Origin: Rhizobium sp. AQ_MP
GTDB taxonomy: Bacteria > Pseudomonadota > Alphaproteobacteria > Rhizobiales > Rhizobiaceae
DNA length: 64,000 bases
Assembly: GCF_014237835.1 (NCBI RefSeq)
Contig: NZ_JACJVI010000014.1
Span: forward strand, 62,001 to 126,000
Direction: 5' to 3'
The notes under the pieces are model-generated. The model ran no database searches. It saw only the letters and a program-made list of their open reading frames with translations, and had not been told where the DNA came from. Made by a program: the position numbers and the translations under genes. Position 1 is the first letter of the stretch, and each line of letters opens with the position of its first letter. This document shows positions 21,732 to 32,858 of this stretch, piece by piece.

Positions 21732-22886
21732 CTACTCCGCGGGTACGCCGGCCACTGAACGAAACAGGCTGCGCTCCTGAGCACGCTTTTCGGGACGGCG
21801 GCGGGTCAGCGCCAGGATGAAGCCGGCCGTGACGCAGATCGCCGTCATCGACGATCCACCATAGGAAATCAGCGGCAGCGTCATGCCCTTGGCCGGCAGA
21901 AGTTCGAGATTGACGCCGATATTGATCATCGACTGCACGCCGAGCAGCAGCACGAGGCCGGATACGGCGAGGCGGTTGAAATCGTTCCGCTCCTTGTAGG
22001 CGTGGCTCAAGCCGCGCAGCACCAGGAAGGCGAAGATCGCCACCAGCACCATGCAGAAGACGATACCGAATTCCTCCGCGGCAACCGAAAAGATGAAGTC
22101 GGTATGGCTGTCCGGGATGATGCGCTTGACGATCCCCTCGCCCGGCCCCTGACCGAACCAGTCACCACGAATGATGGCTTCACGGGCAGTATCGACCTGG
22201 AATGTATCGCCTTCCCCGGTCAGGAATCGATCTATTCGTCCCGCAACGTGCGGCAGCGTCAGATAGGCGCCGAAGAAACCTGCTCCGCCCAGCGCTCCGA
22301 GGATAACGATCCATAACCAGGGCATGCCGGCCATGAAGAACATCGCACCCCAGACACTGCCGATCAGGATGGTCTGACCCAGGTCAGGCTGGGCGATCAG
22401 CAACGCGGCGGCGATGGCAAACAGCAGGATGGCAAAAAGGTTGCCGGGGATCTCAGGCTGGCGCGCATGTTCGGCAAACAGCCAGGCGCAGATGACGACG
22501 AAAGCGGGTTTCATGAATTCCGAGGGCTGGATCGACATGGATCCGATCGACAACCAGCGCCGCCCACCCTTGACCTCGAAACCGATGAAGAGAACGAGCA
22601 CCATCATGATCAGCGAGGTCGCCAGCAAGAGCATGGCCACACGGCGAACCTGACGAGGCGAGAGGAACGACAGGCCGATCATCACCGTCAATGCCGGGAT
22701 CATGAAGACCGCATGGCGCTTCACGAAGTGGAAGCTGTCGAGACCGAGACGTTCCGCAACCGCCGGAGACGCCGCGAAGGAAAGCATCAGCCCGATCCCC
22801 ATAAGGAGAACGAAGGTGATCAGGAACAGGCGATCGATCGTCCAGAACCAGTCTGCGACCGGTCCCCTCTCCACGCGGCTTACCAT
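21732..22886 (-). CDS. ftsW: Septal peptidoglycan polymerase FtsW (SEDS)
   Basis: Polytopic SEDS glycosyltransferase (384 residues, about ten membrane helices) that polymerises lipid II at the septum with FtsI. SEDS signatures: GGRRWLSIGSMSIQPSEFMK, IAQPDLGQTILIG, the long periplasmic loop with GRIDRFLTGEGD, and NIGVNLELLPAKGMTLPLISYGGSS near the end. The start ATG at 22886 follows GGAGG with eight bases between, overlapping the murD stop region. Position between murD and murG is the standard dcw place of FtsW rather than RodA. Confidence 0.97.
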   Translation of the reverse strand: MVSRVERGPVADWFWTIDRLFLITFVLLMGIGLMLSFAASPAVAERLGLDSFHFVKRHAVFMIPALTVMIGLSFLSPRQVRRVAMLLLATSLIMMVLVLFIGFEVKGGRRWLSIGSMSIQPSEFMKPAFVVICAWLFAEHARQPEIPGNLFAILLFAIAAALLIAQPDLGQTILIGSVWGAMFFMAGMPWLWIVILGALGGAGFFGAYLTLPHVAGRIDRFLTGEGDTFQVDTAREAIIRGDWFGQGPGEGIVKRIIPDSHTDFIFSVAAEEFGIVFCMVLVAIFAFLVLRGLSHAYKERNDFNRLAVSGLVLLLGVQSMINIGVNLELLPAKGMTLPLISYGGSSMTAICVTAGFILALTRRRPEKRAQERSLFRSVAGVPAE

Positions 22887-22887
22887 C

Positions 22888-24297
22888 TCATTTGCCTCCT
22901 GTCGGCAGATCGATCAGCATCGTAACCCCTTCGAGATCTGCGACATGCGAAACAAACGCGTCGCCGCGGACCTCGAAATTCTTGTACTGGTCGAAGCTTG
23001 CGCAGGCCGGTGAGAGCATCACCGCCGAAGCTTCGCCATCCCGATCAGCATCATCAGCGGCATGGGCCACAGCACGTTCGAGCCGATCCGAGATCTCGTA
23101 GGGCACACGGTCCCCCAACTGTGCTGCGAAGGCCGAAGCAGCCTCGCCGATCAGATAGGCCTTCACGATGCGCGGAAAGAGTGGTGCGAGGCTTGCGATG
23201 CCGCCTTCCTTCGGCAGACCGCCGGCGATCCAGTAGATCCGCTCGTAGCTTGAAAGCGCAGGCGCTGCCGCATCCGCATTGGTCGCCTTGCTGTCGTTAA
23301 CGAAGACCACCTGACGACGGCGCCCGACCGGCTGCATGCGATGCTTGAGGCCCGGGAAGCTCTGAAGGCCCTGGCGGATCTCCTCTTCCGACACCCCGGC
23401 GGCCAGGCAGGCCGCGATCGCCGCACAGGCATTCTGGGCGTTGTGGCTGCCCCGCAGCGTCTGGATGCCATCGAGATCGGCCAGCAGCGAAGTCGCACCC
23501 TGCTCCGCCCGCATGATGCGAGATCCCTCGGCATAGAGACCATCTGCCAGCGGCTGGCGCTTGGAGATCCGGATCACCTTCGTACCGGCCCGCTCGATGC
23601 GGTCACCGATCAGTTCGCAGTAGCTGTCGTCGAGGCCGACGATTGCCGTTTTCGCCCCGGCGACCAGTCGCTCTTTCACGTCGGCATAATGCTGCATCGT
23701 GCCGTGACGATCGAGATGGTCTGGCGTCAGGTTGAGCAGGATGCCGGCGGTCGGATTGAGGGTCGGTGCAAGGTCGATCTGGTAGGACGAGCACTCGACG
23801 ACGAAGAAGCGCCCATCCTTCGGCGGATCGAGCGTCAGCACCGCGCGGCCGATATTGCCGCCAAGCTGCGTGTCGCGACCGCTTGCCTGGAGAATGTGGG
23901 CAATCAGTGCCGTGGTGGTCGACTTGCCGTTGGTACCGGTGATCGCGATGAACGGGCAGTCCGGCGCATGTGCGCGGCGTTCGCGCACGAAGATCTCGAC
24001 ATCGCCGATGATCTCGACACCGGCAGCACGGGCAAAGCCCACCGTCCAGTGAGGTTTCGGATGGGTGAGCGGCACACCGGGTGACAGCACGAAGGAGGCG
24101 ACGGAGGACCAGTCGAGTTCGCGAAGATCCTGCGTCGGGACACCTTCGGCTGCCGCCCGTGCGACGCTGTCGGGATTGTCGTCCCAGGCGATCACAGAAG
24201 CTCCGCCGGCCTGCAAGGCCTTGGCGGTCGCAAGCCCCGAGCCACCAAGCCCGAACAGCGCGACGGTCTTGCCCTTGAACGTGGTGGCCGGGATCAT
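22888..24297 (-). CDS. murD: UDP-N-acetylmuramoyl-L-alanine--D-glutamate ligase
   Basis: Mur ligase (469 residues) adding D-Glu. It begins with the nucleotide-sugar loop [17 protein letters not shown], has the ATP loop [16 protein letters not shown] near residue 118, [14 protein letters not shown] in the middle domain, and [18 protein letters not shown] at the C-terminal domain. It starts seven bases after mraY stops. Confidence 0.98.
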   Translation of the reverse strand: MIPATTFKGKTVALFGLGGSGLATAKALQAGGASVIAWDDNPDSVARAAAEGVPTQDLRELDWSSVASFVLSPGVPLTHPKPHWTVGFARAAGVEIIGDVEIFVRERRAHAPDCPFIAITGTNGKSTTTALIAHILQASGRDTQLGGNIGRAVLTLDPPKDGRFFVVECSSYQIDLAPTLNPTAGILLNLTPDHLDRHGTMQHYADVKERLVAGAKTAIVGLDDSYCELIGDRIERAGTKVIRISKRQPLADGLYAEGSRIMRAEQGATSLLADLDGIQTLRGSHNAQNACAAIAACLAAGVSEEEIRQGLQSFPGLKHRMQPVGRRRQVVFVNDSKATNADAAAPALSSYERIYWIAGGLPKEGGIASLAPLFPRIVKAYLIGEAASAFAAQLGDRVPYEISDRLERAVAHAADDADRDGEASAVMLSPACASFDQYKNFEVRGDAFVSHVADLEGVTMLIDLPTGGK

Positions 24298-24304
24298 CGC
24301 CGCC

Positions 24305-25405
24305 TCACCGCAGCTTCAGGGTGGAAAGGCCGAGCATGGCAAGGCCGACCGCGATGATCCAGAAACGGATGACCACCTGGCTCTCGGTCCAGCCGAGCTT
24401 TTCGAAGTGGTGGTGGATGGGCGCCATCAGGAAGACGCGCTTGCCGGTCAGCTTGAAATAGCCGACCTGGATGATCACTGACAGCGTCTCCATGACGAAG
24501 AGACCGCCGATGATCGCCATGACGATCTCGTGCTTGGTGGCAACGGCGACCGAGCCGATCAGGCCACCAAGGGCCAACGAGCCGGTGTCACCCATAAAGA
24601 TGGCCGCCGGCGGGGCATTGAACCACAGGAAGCCGAGGCCCGCGCCGATGACCGCGCCAAGCACAACCGCAAGCTCACCGGTACCAGGCACGAAGTTGAT
24701 CTGCAGATAGTTGGCAAAGACGGCGTTGCCGGCGAGATAGGCGATGACCCCGAAGGAGGCGGCCGCAATCATCACCGGCACGATCGCCAGACCATCGAGG
24801 CCGTCGGTCAGGTTGACCGCATTGCCGGCACCGACGATGACAAAGCCGCCGAACAGCACAAAGAAGATGCCGAGATCGATCAGGAAGTCCTTGAAGAACG
24901 GGAACGCGACCGAAGACCCGAAGGTAGAACCCTGCGGCCCGGAGCTCAGCGCCGTTGACATCATGAAATAGACAGCAGTGCCCGCGATCAGAAACTCGAT
25001 CCCCAGACGTGCCTTGCCGGAGAAGCCCTTGTCCGTCTGCTTCGTCACCTTGAGATAGTCGTCATAAAAGCCGATCGCTCCGAAGCCGAGCGTGACCAGC
25101 AGGGTCGCGACGACATAGACGTTCGAGAGATCCGCCCACAACAGCGAGGAAACGACGATCCCTGCCAGGATCATCAGACCGCCCATGGTCGGCGTTCCCG
25201 CCTTCTTGAAATGGGTCTGGGGTCCGTCGGCGCGGATCGGCTGACCCTTGCCCTGGCGCACACGCAACGACGAGATCATCGCAGGGCCAAACAGGAAAAC
25301 CACCAGCGCCGAGGTGAAGAGAGCAGCCCCCGTCCGGAAGGTGATGTAACGGAAGAGATTGAAAAACTGAAGGTTGTCCGCCAGTTCCACAAGCCAGATC
25401 AGCAT
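24305..25405 (-). CDS. mraY: Phospho-N-acetylmuramoyl-pentapeptide transferase
   Basis: Integral membrane enzyme (366 residues, about ten helices) that transfers phospho-MurNAc-pentapeptide to undecaprenyl phosphate, forming lipid I. Diagnostic motifs: [23 protein letters not shown] with the Asp pair, [25 protein letters not shown] and the C-terminal [13 protein letters not shown]. Twenty-six bases separate it from murF. Confidence 0.98.
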   Translation of the reverse strand: MLIWLVELADNLQFFNLFRYITFRTGAALFTSALVVFLFGPAMISSLRVRQGKGQPIRADGPQTHFKKAGTPTMGGLMILAGIVVSSLLWADLSNVYVVATLLVTLGFGAIGFYDDYLKVTKQTDKGFSGKARLGIEFLIAGTAVYFMMSTALSSGPQGSTFGSSVAFPFFKDFLIDLGIFFVLFGGFVIVGAGNAVNLTDGLDGLAIVPVMIAAASFGVIAYLAGNAVFANYLQINFVPGTGELAVVLGAVIGAGLGFLWFNAPPAAIFMGDTGSLALGGLIGSVAVATKHEIVMAIIGGLFVMETLSVIIQVGYFKLTGKRVFLMAPIHHHFEKLGWTESQVVIRFWIIAVGLAMLGLSTLKLR

Positions 25406-25431
25406 TGGAGCCCTTTCAAAAAAGCCCGGAA

Positions 25432-26865
25432 TTAAAGGTGGCGCTCCGTGTCGGTGAATGCCGGATACTTGTCAAGCAGAGCCGAAACGATCTTGCCGAA
25501 ACCGATGCCGAGAGATGACTTGACCATCACGACATCGCCCGGCCGGACCTCGGCCGTCACGAAATTCGAAAGTTCCTCGGTGGTCTCGAGATAGACGACG
25601 TGCACCGTTTCCGGCAGCGCGTCGCGAAGCGCGACCATCTCGGGACCGGCAAGCCAGACATGCTCGATTCCGGCTGCAAGGAGTGGCCCGGCGAGATCGG
25701 CATGCACGCTCGGCGCAAATTCGCCCATTTCCAGCATGTCGCCGAGAACGGCGATCCGCCGCCCCTCGCCTGTCGGCTGGGCGGATGCGAGGACAGCGAT
25801 CGCTGCCCGCATCGAGGCCGGATTGGCATTGTAGCTTTCGTCGATCAGCGTCAGCCCGCCCTCGGGCATGTTGAGCAGGTGGCGCTGGCCGCGCCCCTTG
25901 ACGGGGGCCAGGTTCGCAAGAGCCGCAATCGCCGCGTCCACATCTGCACCGACAAGAGAGACGGCGGCGAGAACGGCCATCGCATTCTCGGCCAGATGCC
26001 GTCCCGGTGCGCCGATCGTCACTTCCCGCGTTTCGCCGCCGAAGGACACCCAGACTGTCGAAATCTCGGCTGCACCATCAAATTCCGCGAGGCGAAACTC
26101 CGCCTTGGCATGCTGTCCGAAGCTGTGGATGTTTTCGACACCGAGCGCCAGCGCCGCCTGCTCGAGGCGTTCGTAGTAGGGATTGTCACGGTTGAGGATC
26201 GCATCGCCGCCGTTGACGACGCCCTCGAAGATCTCCGCCTTGGCGTCGGCGATCTCTGCCACATCGGAGAAGTTGCCAAGATGGGCCGGAGCGACCGTCG
26301 TGATGATCGCCACATCCGGCCGCACCATGCGCGACAGCGGGCCGAGCTCGCCGGAATGGTTCATCCCGAGTTCGAAGACGCCGTAGCGCGTGTCGATCGG
26401 CATGCGCGCCAGCGTCAGCGGCACGCCCCAGTGATTGTTGAAGGAGGCAACGGAGGCATGCACCTTGCCGGAAGGCGCAAGCGTCAGGCGCAGCATTTCC
26501 TTGGTTGTCGTCTTGCCCACCGAGCCGGTGACAGCAATCACGGTCGCAGGAGTCCGGTCGCGCGCGGCCATGCCGAGCTTCTGCAGGCCGACGAGAACAT
26601 CCTCGACCACGATCATCGGCACGGTCAGGCGGCCGAGCGCCGGCAGCTTGGCTTCGCTGACGACAAGCAGCGAGGCACCGTTGGCAATCGCGATGCTGGC
26701 ATAGTCGTGGCCATCGACACGGTCACCCTTGATGGCGAAGAAGGCTTCGCCGGGCGTGATCGTGCGGCTGTCGATCGAAATGCCGGTAACGCCTTCAGGC
26801 AGGTTGCCGAAGGGACGGCCACCCATGGCGGAGACCATTTCGCGCGAGGTCCAGAGCAGGGTCAA
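25432..26865 (-). CDS. murF: UDP-MurNAc-tripeptide--D-alanyl-D-alanine ligase
   Basis: Mur ligase (477 residues) adding D-Ala-D-Ala made by Ddl. ATP loop [16 protein letters not shown], middle-domain [16 protein letters not shown] and [10 protein letters not shown], and [14 protein letters not shown] at the C-terminal domain. It starts with TTG at 26865 (beginning [10 protein letters not shown], the family's usual start), overlapping the murE stop; GGAGG lies ten bases upstream. Confidence 0.97.
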   Translation of the reverse strand: MTLLWTSREMVSAMGGRPFGNLPEGVTGISIDSRTITPGEAFFAIKGDRVDGHDYASIAIANGASLLVVSEAKLPALGRLTVPMIVVEDVLVGLQKLGMAARDRTPATVIAVTGSVGKTTTKEMLRLTLAPSGKVHASVASFNNHWGVPLTLARMPIDTRYGVFELGMNHSGELGPLSRMVRPDVAIITTVAPAHLGNFSDVAEIADAKAEIFEGVVNGGDAILNRDNPYYERLEQAALALGVENIHSFGQHAKAEFRLAEFDGAAEISTVWVSFGGETREVTIGAPGRHLAENAMAVLAAVSLVGADVDAAIAALANLAPVKGRGQRHLLNMPEGGLTLIDESYNANPASMRAAIAVLASAQPTGEGRRIAVLGDMLEMGEFAPSVHADLAGPLLAAGIEHVWLAGPEMVALRDALPETVHVVYLETTEELSNFVTAEVRPGDVVMVKSSLGIGFGKIVSALLDKYPAFTDTERHL

Positions 26866-28316
26866 CGGTCGAACTCCTCCAAGGCTTTACGGACTTCCTG
26901 GTGGTCCGAGAACGGCAAGGTCTCGGTTCCGACCGTCTGTCCTTCCTCATGCCCCTTGCCCGCCACGATCAGCGTGTCCCCGGTGGAAAGCATCGCGACA
27001 CCGGTCCGGATAGCCTGGGCGCGATCACCGATCTCGATACCCTTGGGCGTCGCCGCCATGATCTCGGACCGGATGATCGCCGGCACTTCCGAACGAGGAT
27101 TGTCGTCGGTCACGATGACCACGTCGGCGAGCCTTGAGGCGATCTCGCCCATGATCGGCCGCTTGCCCTTGTCGCGATCCCCGCCGCAGCCGAAGACAAC
27201 AATCACCCGGCCCGTCGTGAACGGACGAACCGACGTCAGCACGTTCTCAAGCGCTTCCGGTTTGTGGGCATAGTCGACATAGGCGAGCGCGCCGCCCTTG
27301 GTCTGGCCCACCAGTTCAAGCCGGCCCGAAGCCCCCTTGAGATGCTCCAGCGCCTTGAGCGCGACGCCGGGTGCTACACCCGTCGAGATGGCGAGACCGG
27401 CGGAGACCAGCGCATTGGCGATCTGGAAATCGCCGGCAAGAGGGATATGTACTTCAAAGATCTCGCCGCCGTGATGCACCTCTGCGACCTGCTTGTGGCG
27501 GAAATGCTCGACCCGCTTCAGGCTCAGGAAATCACCTTTCCGGCCGACCGTCCGCACCTCGTGCCCGGACGCCTTCGCGACCCGGATGGCTTCGTCTGAC
27601 CAGGCATCGTCGGCAAAGATGACGGCTGGCGCGCCCTTGGGCAGCAGCGTATCGAACAGCCGCATCTTGGCGGCCATGTAGTCTTCCATCGTCGGATGAT
27701 AGTCCATGTGGTCGCGGCCGAGATTGGTGAAACCGGCCGCCGCCAGCACCACGCCATCGAGACGGCTCTGATCGAGGCCATGGCTTGACGCTTCCATGGC
27801 AGCATGCGTCACGCCCTCATCGGCGAGTTCGCCGAGAAGCGTATGGAGCGCGAGCGGATCCGGCGTGGTCAGCGAACCATAATCATTCCGCTTCGGCGAG
27901 ATGACGCCGGTCGTGCCGATCTGGGCTGCGGCATGGCCTGCTTCCGCCCAGATCTGGCGTGTGAAGGAGGCGACCGAAGTCTTGCCGGCCGTCCCGGTCA
28001 CGGCGACCATGGTCTTCGGCTGCCTTCCGACGAAACGGGCAGCCGCGAGTGCCAGAAACCGGCGCGGATTGTCGACGATGACGACAGGAACGGAGGCGTC
28101 GATGGCATGGGAGGCCACGATCGCGACAGCGCCTTTTTCGACGGCCTGCGCGGCATAGGTCGAGCCATCGGCCTTTGATCCGGAGAAGGCGAAAAAGACG
28201 GTGCCCGGTTCGATCTTCCGGCTGTCGGCCGACAGTCCCCGAACCTCGATGCCAGCGGCGCCGCCAGCGGTCACCTGATCCCCAAACTCCTCGCCAGCCA
28301 GTGCGCCCAAAAGCAT
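26862..28316 (-). CDS. murE: UDP-MurNAc-L-Ala-D-Glu--meso-diaminopimelate ligase
   Basis: Mur ligase (484 residues) adding the third stem residue. The ATP loop is [16 protein letters not shown], with [15 protein letters not shown] and [14 protein letters not shown] in the middle domain. The substrate motif DDNPRSEVP near the C-terminus is the form that selects meso-diaminopimelate rather than lysine. ATG at 28316 (MLLGALAG) is preferred; a TTG at 28340 would add eight residues. Confidence 0.97.
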   Translation of the reverse strand: MLLGALAGEEFGDQVTAGGAAGIEVRGLSADSRKIEPGTVFFAFSGSKADGSTYAAQAVEKGAVAIVASHAIDASVPVVIVDNPRRFLALAAARFVGRQPKTMVAVTGTAGKTSVASFTRQIWAEAGHAAAQIGTTGVISPKRNDYGSLTTPDPLALHTLLGELADEGVTHAAMEASSHGLDQSRLDGVVLAAAGFTNLGRDHMDYHPTMEDYMAAKMRLFDTLLPKGAPAVIFADDAWSDEAIRVAKASGHEVRTVGRKGDFLSLKRVEHFRHKQVAEVHHGGEIFEVHIPLAGDFQIANALVSAGLAISTGVAPGVALKALEHLKGASGRLELVGQTKGGALAYVDYAHKPEALENVLTSVRPFTTGRVIVVFGCGGDRDKGKRPIMGEIASRLADVVIVTDDNPRSEVPAIIRSEIMAATPKGIEIGDRAQAIRTGVAMLSTGDTLIVAGKGHEEGQTVGTETLPFSDHQEVRKALEEFDR

Positions 28317-28374
28317 ATGCAGTCCATCCTCTCGGGGCAATTTTCGCGAATCGCCCCGTCTGTAGTCGATCTGA

Positions 28375-30120
28375 TCAATAAGAGACGAGCAACGCTGAGC
28401 CGTCTTCCCCGTATTTGGGTTCTACACCAAGAATTGCGGCGCTTCTGCGGATGATCTCGCCGACGATGGGTGCAGCAGTGAGACCGGCGGTGCGGCCACC
28501 GCCCTCGCCGGTCTTCGGCGCATCGATGAAGCTCAACACGAGATACTGCGGATTTTCGATCGGGAAGGCCGCGACATAGGAGTTGAAGTTCTGGTCGTCG
28601 GAGTAGCGCCCGTTGACGACCTTTTCCGCCGTTCCAGTCTTGCCGCCGACGTTGAAGCCCTCGACGAGTGCGTGTTTGCCAGAGCCGCTGTTGCCGTTCA
28701 GCCAGAACAAATAACGGATGTCGTCGCTTGTCTGCTTCTTCACGACGACCTGCGCGATCTGGTCGGCCTGCTCGCGGTTCCGCGTAAGGAAGGTCGGCGC
28801 GATCAGCTTGCCACCATTGACGAGCGCTGCGGCACTGACCGCCGTCTGCAACGGCGTCGTCGAAACACCGTGGCCGAACGAGATGGTGATCGAGTTGATC
28901 TGCTTCCATTCGCGCGGCTGCGAAGGTGCCTTCACTTCCGGCAACTCGGTCTCAAGCCGCGTCAGAAGCCCCATGCGCGTCAGGAATTCCTTGTGCCCGG
29001 CGGTACCGACCGCTTCGGCCATGCGCGCCGTGCCGATATTCGACGAGTACTGGAAGATTTCAGGAACGGTAAGGATCCGGTTCTTGCCGTGGAAATCCTT
29101 GATCGTGAACCGCCCGATACGGATCGGATAGCGGGCATCGAAACTGTCCTTCATCGAAACCTTGCCCGAATCGAGCGCCATCGCCGTGGTGAAGGTCTTG
29201 AAGGTGGATCCCATTTCGAACGTGCCGTTGGTCATCCGGTTCATCCAGCCCTCCTGCGCCCCTTCCTGCGGGCGATTCGGGTCGAAGTCAGGGATCGAGG
29301 ACATGGCGATGACCTCGCCTGTGTGCACGTCCAGCACCACGGCACCCGCCGCGATTGCCTCATACTTGGAGACCGCAGTCACCAATGCATCGCGCAGGAT
29401 GTTCTGGACGCGAATGTCGACGGAGAGATGAACAGGCTCCAGCGGCGTGTCGCTCGTCATGCCGAGCGCGCGCAGATCCGCCATCCCCTGGTTGTCGATA
29501 TACTTCTCCATGCCCGCCATGCCGCGGTTGTCGATGTTGACGTAACCGACGATATGCGATGCGGTCGCACCGCCCGGATAGAAGCGCCGCTTTTCCGGCC
29601 GAAAGCCGATTCCTGGAATGCCCAGCGCGAGGATCTGGCTCTGCTGCTTGGGAGTGAGTTGGCGGCGAAGCCACTGGAAGCGCGAGTTGGACGACAGCTT
29701 GCGATAGGTATCCCTGACGTCGAGGTCCTTCAGCACCGTCGACAGCCGCTCGACGGCCTCGTCAGGATCGACGATCTTGTGCGGCTCGGCAAACAGCGAC
29801 ACCGTGCGGATGTCGGTCGCCAGCACTTCGCCATTTCGGTCGAGAATGTCCGGACGGGAAGCCATCAGCCGATCGGCGGGAAGAATGCTGGAAACCGTCT
29901 CCGGCTGTGCATACCCATAATGCACCAGACGGCCGCCGATCACCGCATAGGCGACACAGAAGGTAGCGATCATCAGACCGACGCGGGTCTTGGCCATCTC
30001 GGACTTGCGCTTGCCTGTCCCCTTGAAGGTGGCGGTATTCACGACGGCACCGCCACGCTGTACGTCGGTCGAGAAATGCGCCTGGCTTTTCAGCAGCATG
30101 ATTCGCGAAAGAAATGTCAT
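28375..30120 (-). CDS. ftsI: Septal class B penicillin-binding protein FtsI (PBP3)
   Basis: Monofunctional D,D-transpeptidase (581 residues) cross-linking septal peptidoglycan with FtsW. A cytosolic tail and one membrane helix (about 46-66) precede the pedestal domain ([16 protein letters not shown]) and the transpeptidase domain with Ser305 in STFK (305-308), SSN (359-361) and KTGT (494-497). It overlaps ftsL by one base and precedes murE, the normal dcw place. Confidence 0.97.
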   Translation of the reverse strand: MTFLSRIMLLKSQAHFSTDVQRGGAVVNTATFKGTGKRKSEMAKTRVGLMIATFCVAYAVIGGRLVHYGYAQPETVSSILPADRLMASRPDILDRNGEVLATDIRTVSLFAEPHKIVDPDEAVERLSTVLKDLDVRDTYRKLSSNSRFQWLRRQLTPKQQSQILALGIPGIGFRPEKRRFYPGGATASHIVGYVNIDNRGMAGMEKYIDNQGMADLRALGMTSDTPLEPVHLSVDIRVQNILRDALVTAVSKYEAIAAGAVVLDVHTGEVIAMSSIPDFDPNRPQEGAQEGWMNRMTNGTFEMGSTFKTFTTAMALDSGKVSMKDSFDARYPIRIGRFTIKDFHGKNRILTVPEIFQYSSNIGTARMAEAVGTAGHKEFLTRMGLLTRLETELPEVKAPSQPREWKQINSITISFGHGVSTTPLQTAVSAAALVNGGKLIAPTFLTRNREQADQIAQVVVKKQTSDDIRYLFWLNGNSGSGKHALVEGFNVGGKTGTAEKVVNGRYSDDQNFNSYVAAFPIENPQYLVLSFIDAPKTGEGGGRTAGLTAAPIVGEIIRRSAAILGVEPKYGEDGSALLVSY

Positions 30121-30515
30121 CAGCGGTCCACCGATCCTGTCGTGATGAGATCCTTGATGGGGTCGGACGGAGCCGTCGCGCTCAAGCCTTCGGCAGCCCC
30201 CTCCTCGGCTTCCGGTACGGGAAGCTGGTCCTTCGGCATAGGCAGTTCCATCGGGCGGGCAAGCTGGCTTGGGTCGGTCGGCACGAGCTGCAGCTCGGCC
30301 GCATAGGTCTGAACCAGCCGCTCCAGCCGGTTGGGCTGCGTCAGCAGGGCCTCATCCGCCTTCAGGAGATCGATCGTATCCTTCTCGAGCTTGATTTCCG
30401 CCTCGAGCCGGCGGACTTCAGCCGCCTTGTTGTCCGTCTGGTGCTTGATCTTGTAGGTGACGGTTGCCGCCGCCAGCATCGCGCAGACCATCAGGAAATC
30501 GAAGGGTCTCAACAT
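30120..30515 (-). CDS. ftsL: Cell division protein FtsL
   Basis: Small bitopic divisome protein (131 residues). One membrane helix (about 5-22, FDFLMVCAMLAAATVTYKI) is followed by a heptad-rich coiled coil (NKAAEVRRLEAEIKLEKDTI and onward to about 65) ending in TQPNRLERLV, and a Pro/Glu-rich disordered tail. FtsL sequences are poorly conserved; the call rests on architecture and position between rsmH and ftsI, which it touches on both sides. Confidence 0.9.
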   Translation of the reverse strand: MLRPFDFLMVCAMLAAATVTYKIKHQTDNKAAEVRRLEAEIKLEKDTIDLLKADEALLTQPNRLERLVQTYAAELQLVPTDPSQLARPMELPMPKDQLPVPEAEEGAAEGLSATAPSDPIKDLITTGSVDR

Positions 30516-30517
30516 GG

Positions 30518-31543
30518 TCAGCCTCCGATCTTTTCGAGAGTTGCAAGGTCTGGCAGGTCGAAGATCGACATGTCGGGACGCTCGGTGGGCGCCGAGGTGC
30601 GGATGCCGGCACGCAGCTTGGCGGACCGAGCGCGGGGGTTCAGTTCCGCCTCTTCCTCGCTGGCCGCGACCATGCCCTTGCCGACCGGTTCGAAGGTTGC
30701 CGGGCGCGCTTCCACCATGGGAAGATGGCGCGAACCTGACGCCTTGCCGGATCGTTCGGAGAAGAACTTCTTGACGATGCGATCTTCCAGCGAATGGAAG
30801 GTGACGACGACCAGACGACCACCGGGCTTCAAGGCGCGCTCGGCGGCAAACAGTGCTTGGGCAAGCTCGCCGAGCTCGTCATTCACGTAGATGCGCAAGG
30901 CCTGGAAAACGCGCGTGGCCGGATGGATCTTGTCCTTGGCCTTGCGCGGATTGACGGTTTCGATGAGGTTGGCGAGTTCACGCGTCGTCTGGAACGGCTC
31001 GCTGGCACGACGCTTTTCGATGGCGCGCGCGATCCGGCCTGCATGCTTTTCTTCACCGAGAAAGCCGAAGATGCGGATGAGGTCCGACACCTTGGCGCGA
31101 TTGACGACATCGGCTGCCGACACACCCGAAACCGCCATGCGCATGTCGAGCGGCCCGTTGCGCTGGAACGAAAAACCGCGCTCGGCCTCATCGATCTGCA
31201 TCGAGGAGACGCCGATATCGAGCACCACGCCATCGAGACCCTCTTCGGGAGCGAACTCGGCAAGACTGGAGAATTCCGTATGATGAAGGGTCAGCCGCCC
31301 AGCGCTGGCCTCGACCAGCGCCTTGCCGCCGGCAATGGCGTTCGGATCGCGGTCGAGCGCGATGACGTCGGCGCCCTTGGCAAGGATCGCGGAAGTATAG
31401 CCACCCGCACCGAAGGTACCGTCGAGAATGAGTTTACCCGGCTTGGGCTCGAGCGCCTCGAGGACTTCCGCAAGAAGAACCGGAATGTGGCGAACCGGTC
31501 CGCCATCGGCATCGGAAAAACCTTCGCCAAAGTTCGCCGCCAT
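30518..31543 (-). CDS. rsmH: 16S rRNA (cytosine1402-N4)-methyltransferase
   Basis: RsmH/MraW (341 residues) methylates C1402 of 16S rRNA with SAM. Seen: [18 protein letters not shown], the SAM loop [37 protein letters not shown] and [16 protein letters not shown] at 31543 gives the conserved beginning; the open frame extends upstream to 32173 but overlaps mraZ and is not conserved. Seventeen bases after mraZ. Confidence 0.97.
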   Translation of the reverse strand: MAANFGEGFSDADGGPVRHIPVLLAEVLEALEPKPGKLILDGTFGAGGYTSAILAKGADVIALDRDPNAIAGGKALVEASAGRLTLHHTEFSSLAEFAPEEGLDGVVLDIGVSSMQIDEAERGFSFQRNGPLDMRMAVSGVSAADVVNRAKVSDLIRIFGFLGEEKHAGRIARAIEKRRASEPFQTTRELANLIETVNPRKAKDKIHPATRVFQALRIYVNDELGELAQALFAAERALKPGGRLVVVTFHSLEDRIVKKFFSERSGKASGSRHLPMVEARPATFEPVGKGMVAASEEEAELNPRARSAKLRAGIRTSAPTERPDMSIFDLPDLATLEKIGG

Positions 31544-31560
31544 TCCGTTTCCCCGTCTTT

Positions 31561-31998
31561 CTAGGTGCGCAGGCCCCGCTGCCTGACCACCTCTCTGGCC
31601 CTCGCCTGCGCCTCGTGAAACGCCTGCGGTTGCCACACCTGAAAATGATCCGAACGGCCGACGAAACAGACCTCCGAGGAAATCCCCGTGAAATCCCGGA
31701 TGAAATCCGTCACCGCCAATCGCCCTTCGGCATCGAGTCGCATGAAGACGCCGCCACCATGAAGCAGCAGCGACATCTCGTTTGCCTCCAACGCAAAGGG
31801 ATCCTCGTCCGCCACTTTCCGCTCGTACCGCTCGAGCAGATCCGGACCACCGATGTTGATCGCCGGATAGACGAAATCCTGGAGACAATAAAGCTCCTGA
31901 ATTCCGCGCTGCACCAGCACGGCGCGAAATGCCGCAGGGACGGAAACCCGCCCCTTCGAATCGATCCTGTTTGTCGCGTTGGACAGGAAGCGGCTCAT
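31561..31998 (-). CDS. mraZ: Transcriptional regulator MraZ
   Basis: AbrB-like double-SpoVT fold regulator (145 residues), first gene of the dcw operon. [25 protein letters not shown] is too long to be chance similarity: the [12 protein letters not shown] motif is the conserved DNA-binding element, and a second copy is in [13 protein letters not shown]. MraZ forms rings that bind TGGG repeats in its own promoter; four such repeats lie at 32163-32197. The ATG at 31998 is preferred; a GTG immediately before it is also possible given the AGGGGAGG site about 12 bases upstream. Confidence 0.96.
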   Translation of the reverse strand: MSRFLSNATNRIDSKGRVSVPAAFRAVLVQRGIQELYCLQDFVYPAINIGGPDLLERYERKVADEDPFALEANEMSLLLHGGGVFMRLDAEGRLAVTDFIRDFTGISSEVCFVGRSDHFQVWQPQAFHEAQARAREVVRQRGLRT

Positions 31999-32162
31999 CA
32001 CTGACAACCGACCTCCCCTTGGATGAGGGCACCAAGACCGCGCCCTGATTACGCATGGATACGCCAGCCGCCGAACCCGCGACACACCCGCCCAGGGAGC
32101 GAGAGGAAGCACCGGATTCACGAGACCTGGGGGACAAACAGACCCCCGAAACGGCATGCAAA

Positions 32163-32197
32163 TGGGATACCATGGGACAATATGGGCGTCAATGGGA
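32163..32197 (-). promoter_or_regulatory. MraZ operator: four TGGG repeats at 10-bp spacing
   Basis: TGGGA, TGGGA, TGGGC and TGGGA start at 32163, 32173, 32183 and 32193, one helical turn apart, on the strand opposite to mraZ transcription. MraZ is known to bind TGGGN repeats separated by five bases, so this is a strong operator candidate for autoregulation of the dcw operon. Four copies rather than the three known in E. coli are visible. Confidence 0.8.
32164..32192 (-). promoter_or_regulatory. Likely sigma-70 promoter of mraZ/dcw within the MraZ repeats
   Basis: On the minus strand TTGACG (32192-32187) and TATCCC (32169-32164) are 17 bases apart. The -35 is good and the -10 is poor. The element lies wholly within the four MraZ repeats, so bound MraZ would block polymerase. 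It implies an mRNA leader of about 160 bases. Confidence 0.5.
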
Positions 32198-32382
32198 ACG
32201 GCCGGGATGAGCCTTCTCCGCGATTCAAATATTGATAGGGGGTTAAGCTTAACGAATGGTTAGAACCCGCTGTTTTCGAGAAGCTTTTCGCCTGCCGCTT
32301 CCGCAGCGGCTCCCCACGGAAGACAGGGGCGTTCCACCTTTGATTTCAGAAGGTTCGTTGAAAATGCGAAAAAGGGGAAATT

Positions 32383-32785
32383 TGCCAGTTGGCCTGTAAG
32401 CCGGGTTCTGTATGGCCCCGGTTTCCCGGAGCGTGGCAGCCATTCATCTGGGACAGCGTTTGCACGCTGCCTCGCGCAACCCACCCGGATGACTGGCCCG
32501 GAAACAGGCTGTAGCAACGCTTGCGCGCCACCCGCGTCATCCCTATTCGGTTTTGCTCCCGGTGGGGTTTGCCGTGCCGTCCCTGTTGCCAGCGACGCGG
32601 TGGGCTCTTACCCCACCCTTTCACCCTGACCTCGCATGCGAGGCGGTTTGCTTTCTGTGGCACTTTCCCTGAGGTCGCCCTCGCCGGACGTTATCCGGCA
32701 CCGTGTTTCCGTGGAGCCCGGACTTTCCTCACCTTACCGCCTTTCGGCATTGGTAAAGCGCGGCTGCCCGGCCAACTGGCAAGGG
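32383..32785 (-). ncRNA. rnpB: RNase P RNA (type A, alphaproteobacterial)
   Basis: Read on the minus strand the region shows the hallmark GAGGAAAGTCCGGGCTCC (32730-32713) of conserved region CR I and, near the 3' end, AGAACCCGGCTTACAG (32409-32394) of CR V. The two termini, GCCAGTTGGCC and GGCCAACTGGC, are complementary and would form the closing helix. Total length of about 400 fits bacterial RNase P RNA. It cleaves the 5' leader from pre-tRNAs with RnpA. The exact ends are estimated to within a few bases. The promoter probably lies in the 3' end of the upstream oxidase gene. Confidence 0.96.
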
Positions 32786-32858
32786 GTCCTTAGCCGACCC
32801 CATCTGCGAATGCCATCAAAAAGCGAGGCGTCAGGCCCGCTTGGAAGCTTTTGGTGAA

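Larger units (their letters stand above)
31999..32382 (-). other. Gap between mraZ and rnpB: dcw promoter region and leader
   Basis: The 384 bases hold no credible gene. They contain a 5-bp GGGGG/CCCCC hairpin in the mraZ leader (32129-32147), four MraZ-type repeats over a possible promoter (32163-32197), a GANTC methylation site at 32222-32226, a CtrA-like sequence TTAA-N7-TTAG (32249-32263) overlapping the palindrome TTAAGCTTAA, and the short C/T-rich end of rnpB (CCCCTTTTT on the minus strand, about 32371-32380). Confidence 0.6.

Noticed and set aside
25600-27273. Open frame of 557 codons opposite murF/murE
   Set aside because: Compositional mirror of the real genes; no ribosome site or domain, low complexity.
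28672-30306. Open frame of 544 codons opposite ftsI/ftsL
   Set aside because: Same cause; the coding strand has complete PBP motifs.
32521-32793. Small open frames inside rnpB
   Set aside because: The region is explained by RNase P RNA; the frames are not conserved protein sequence.
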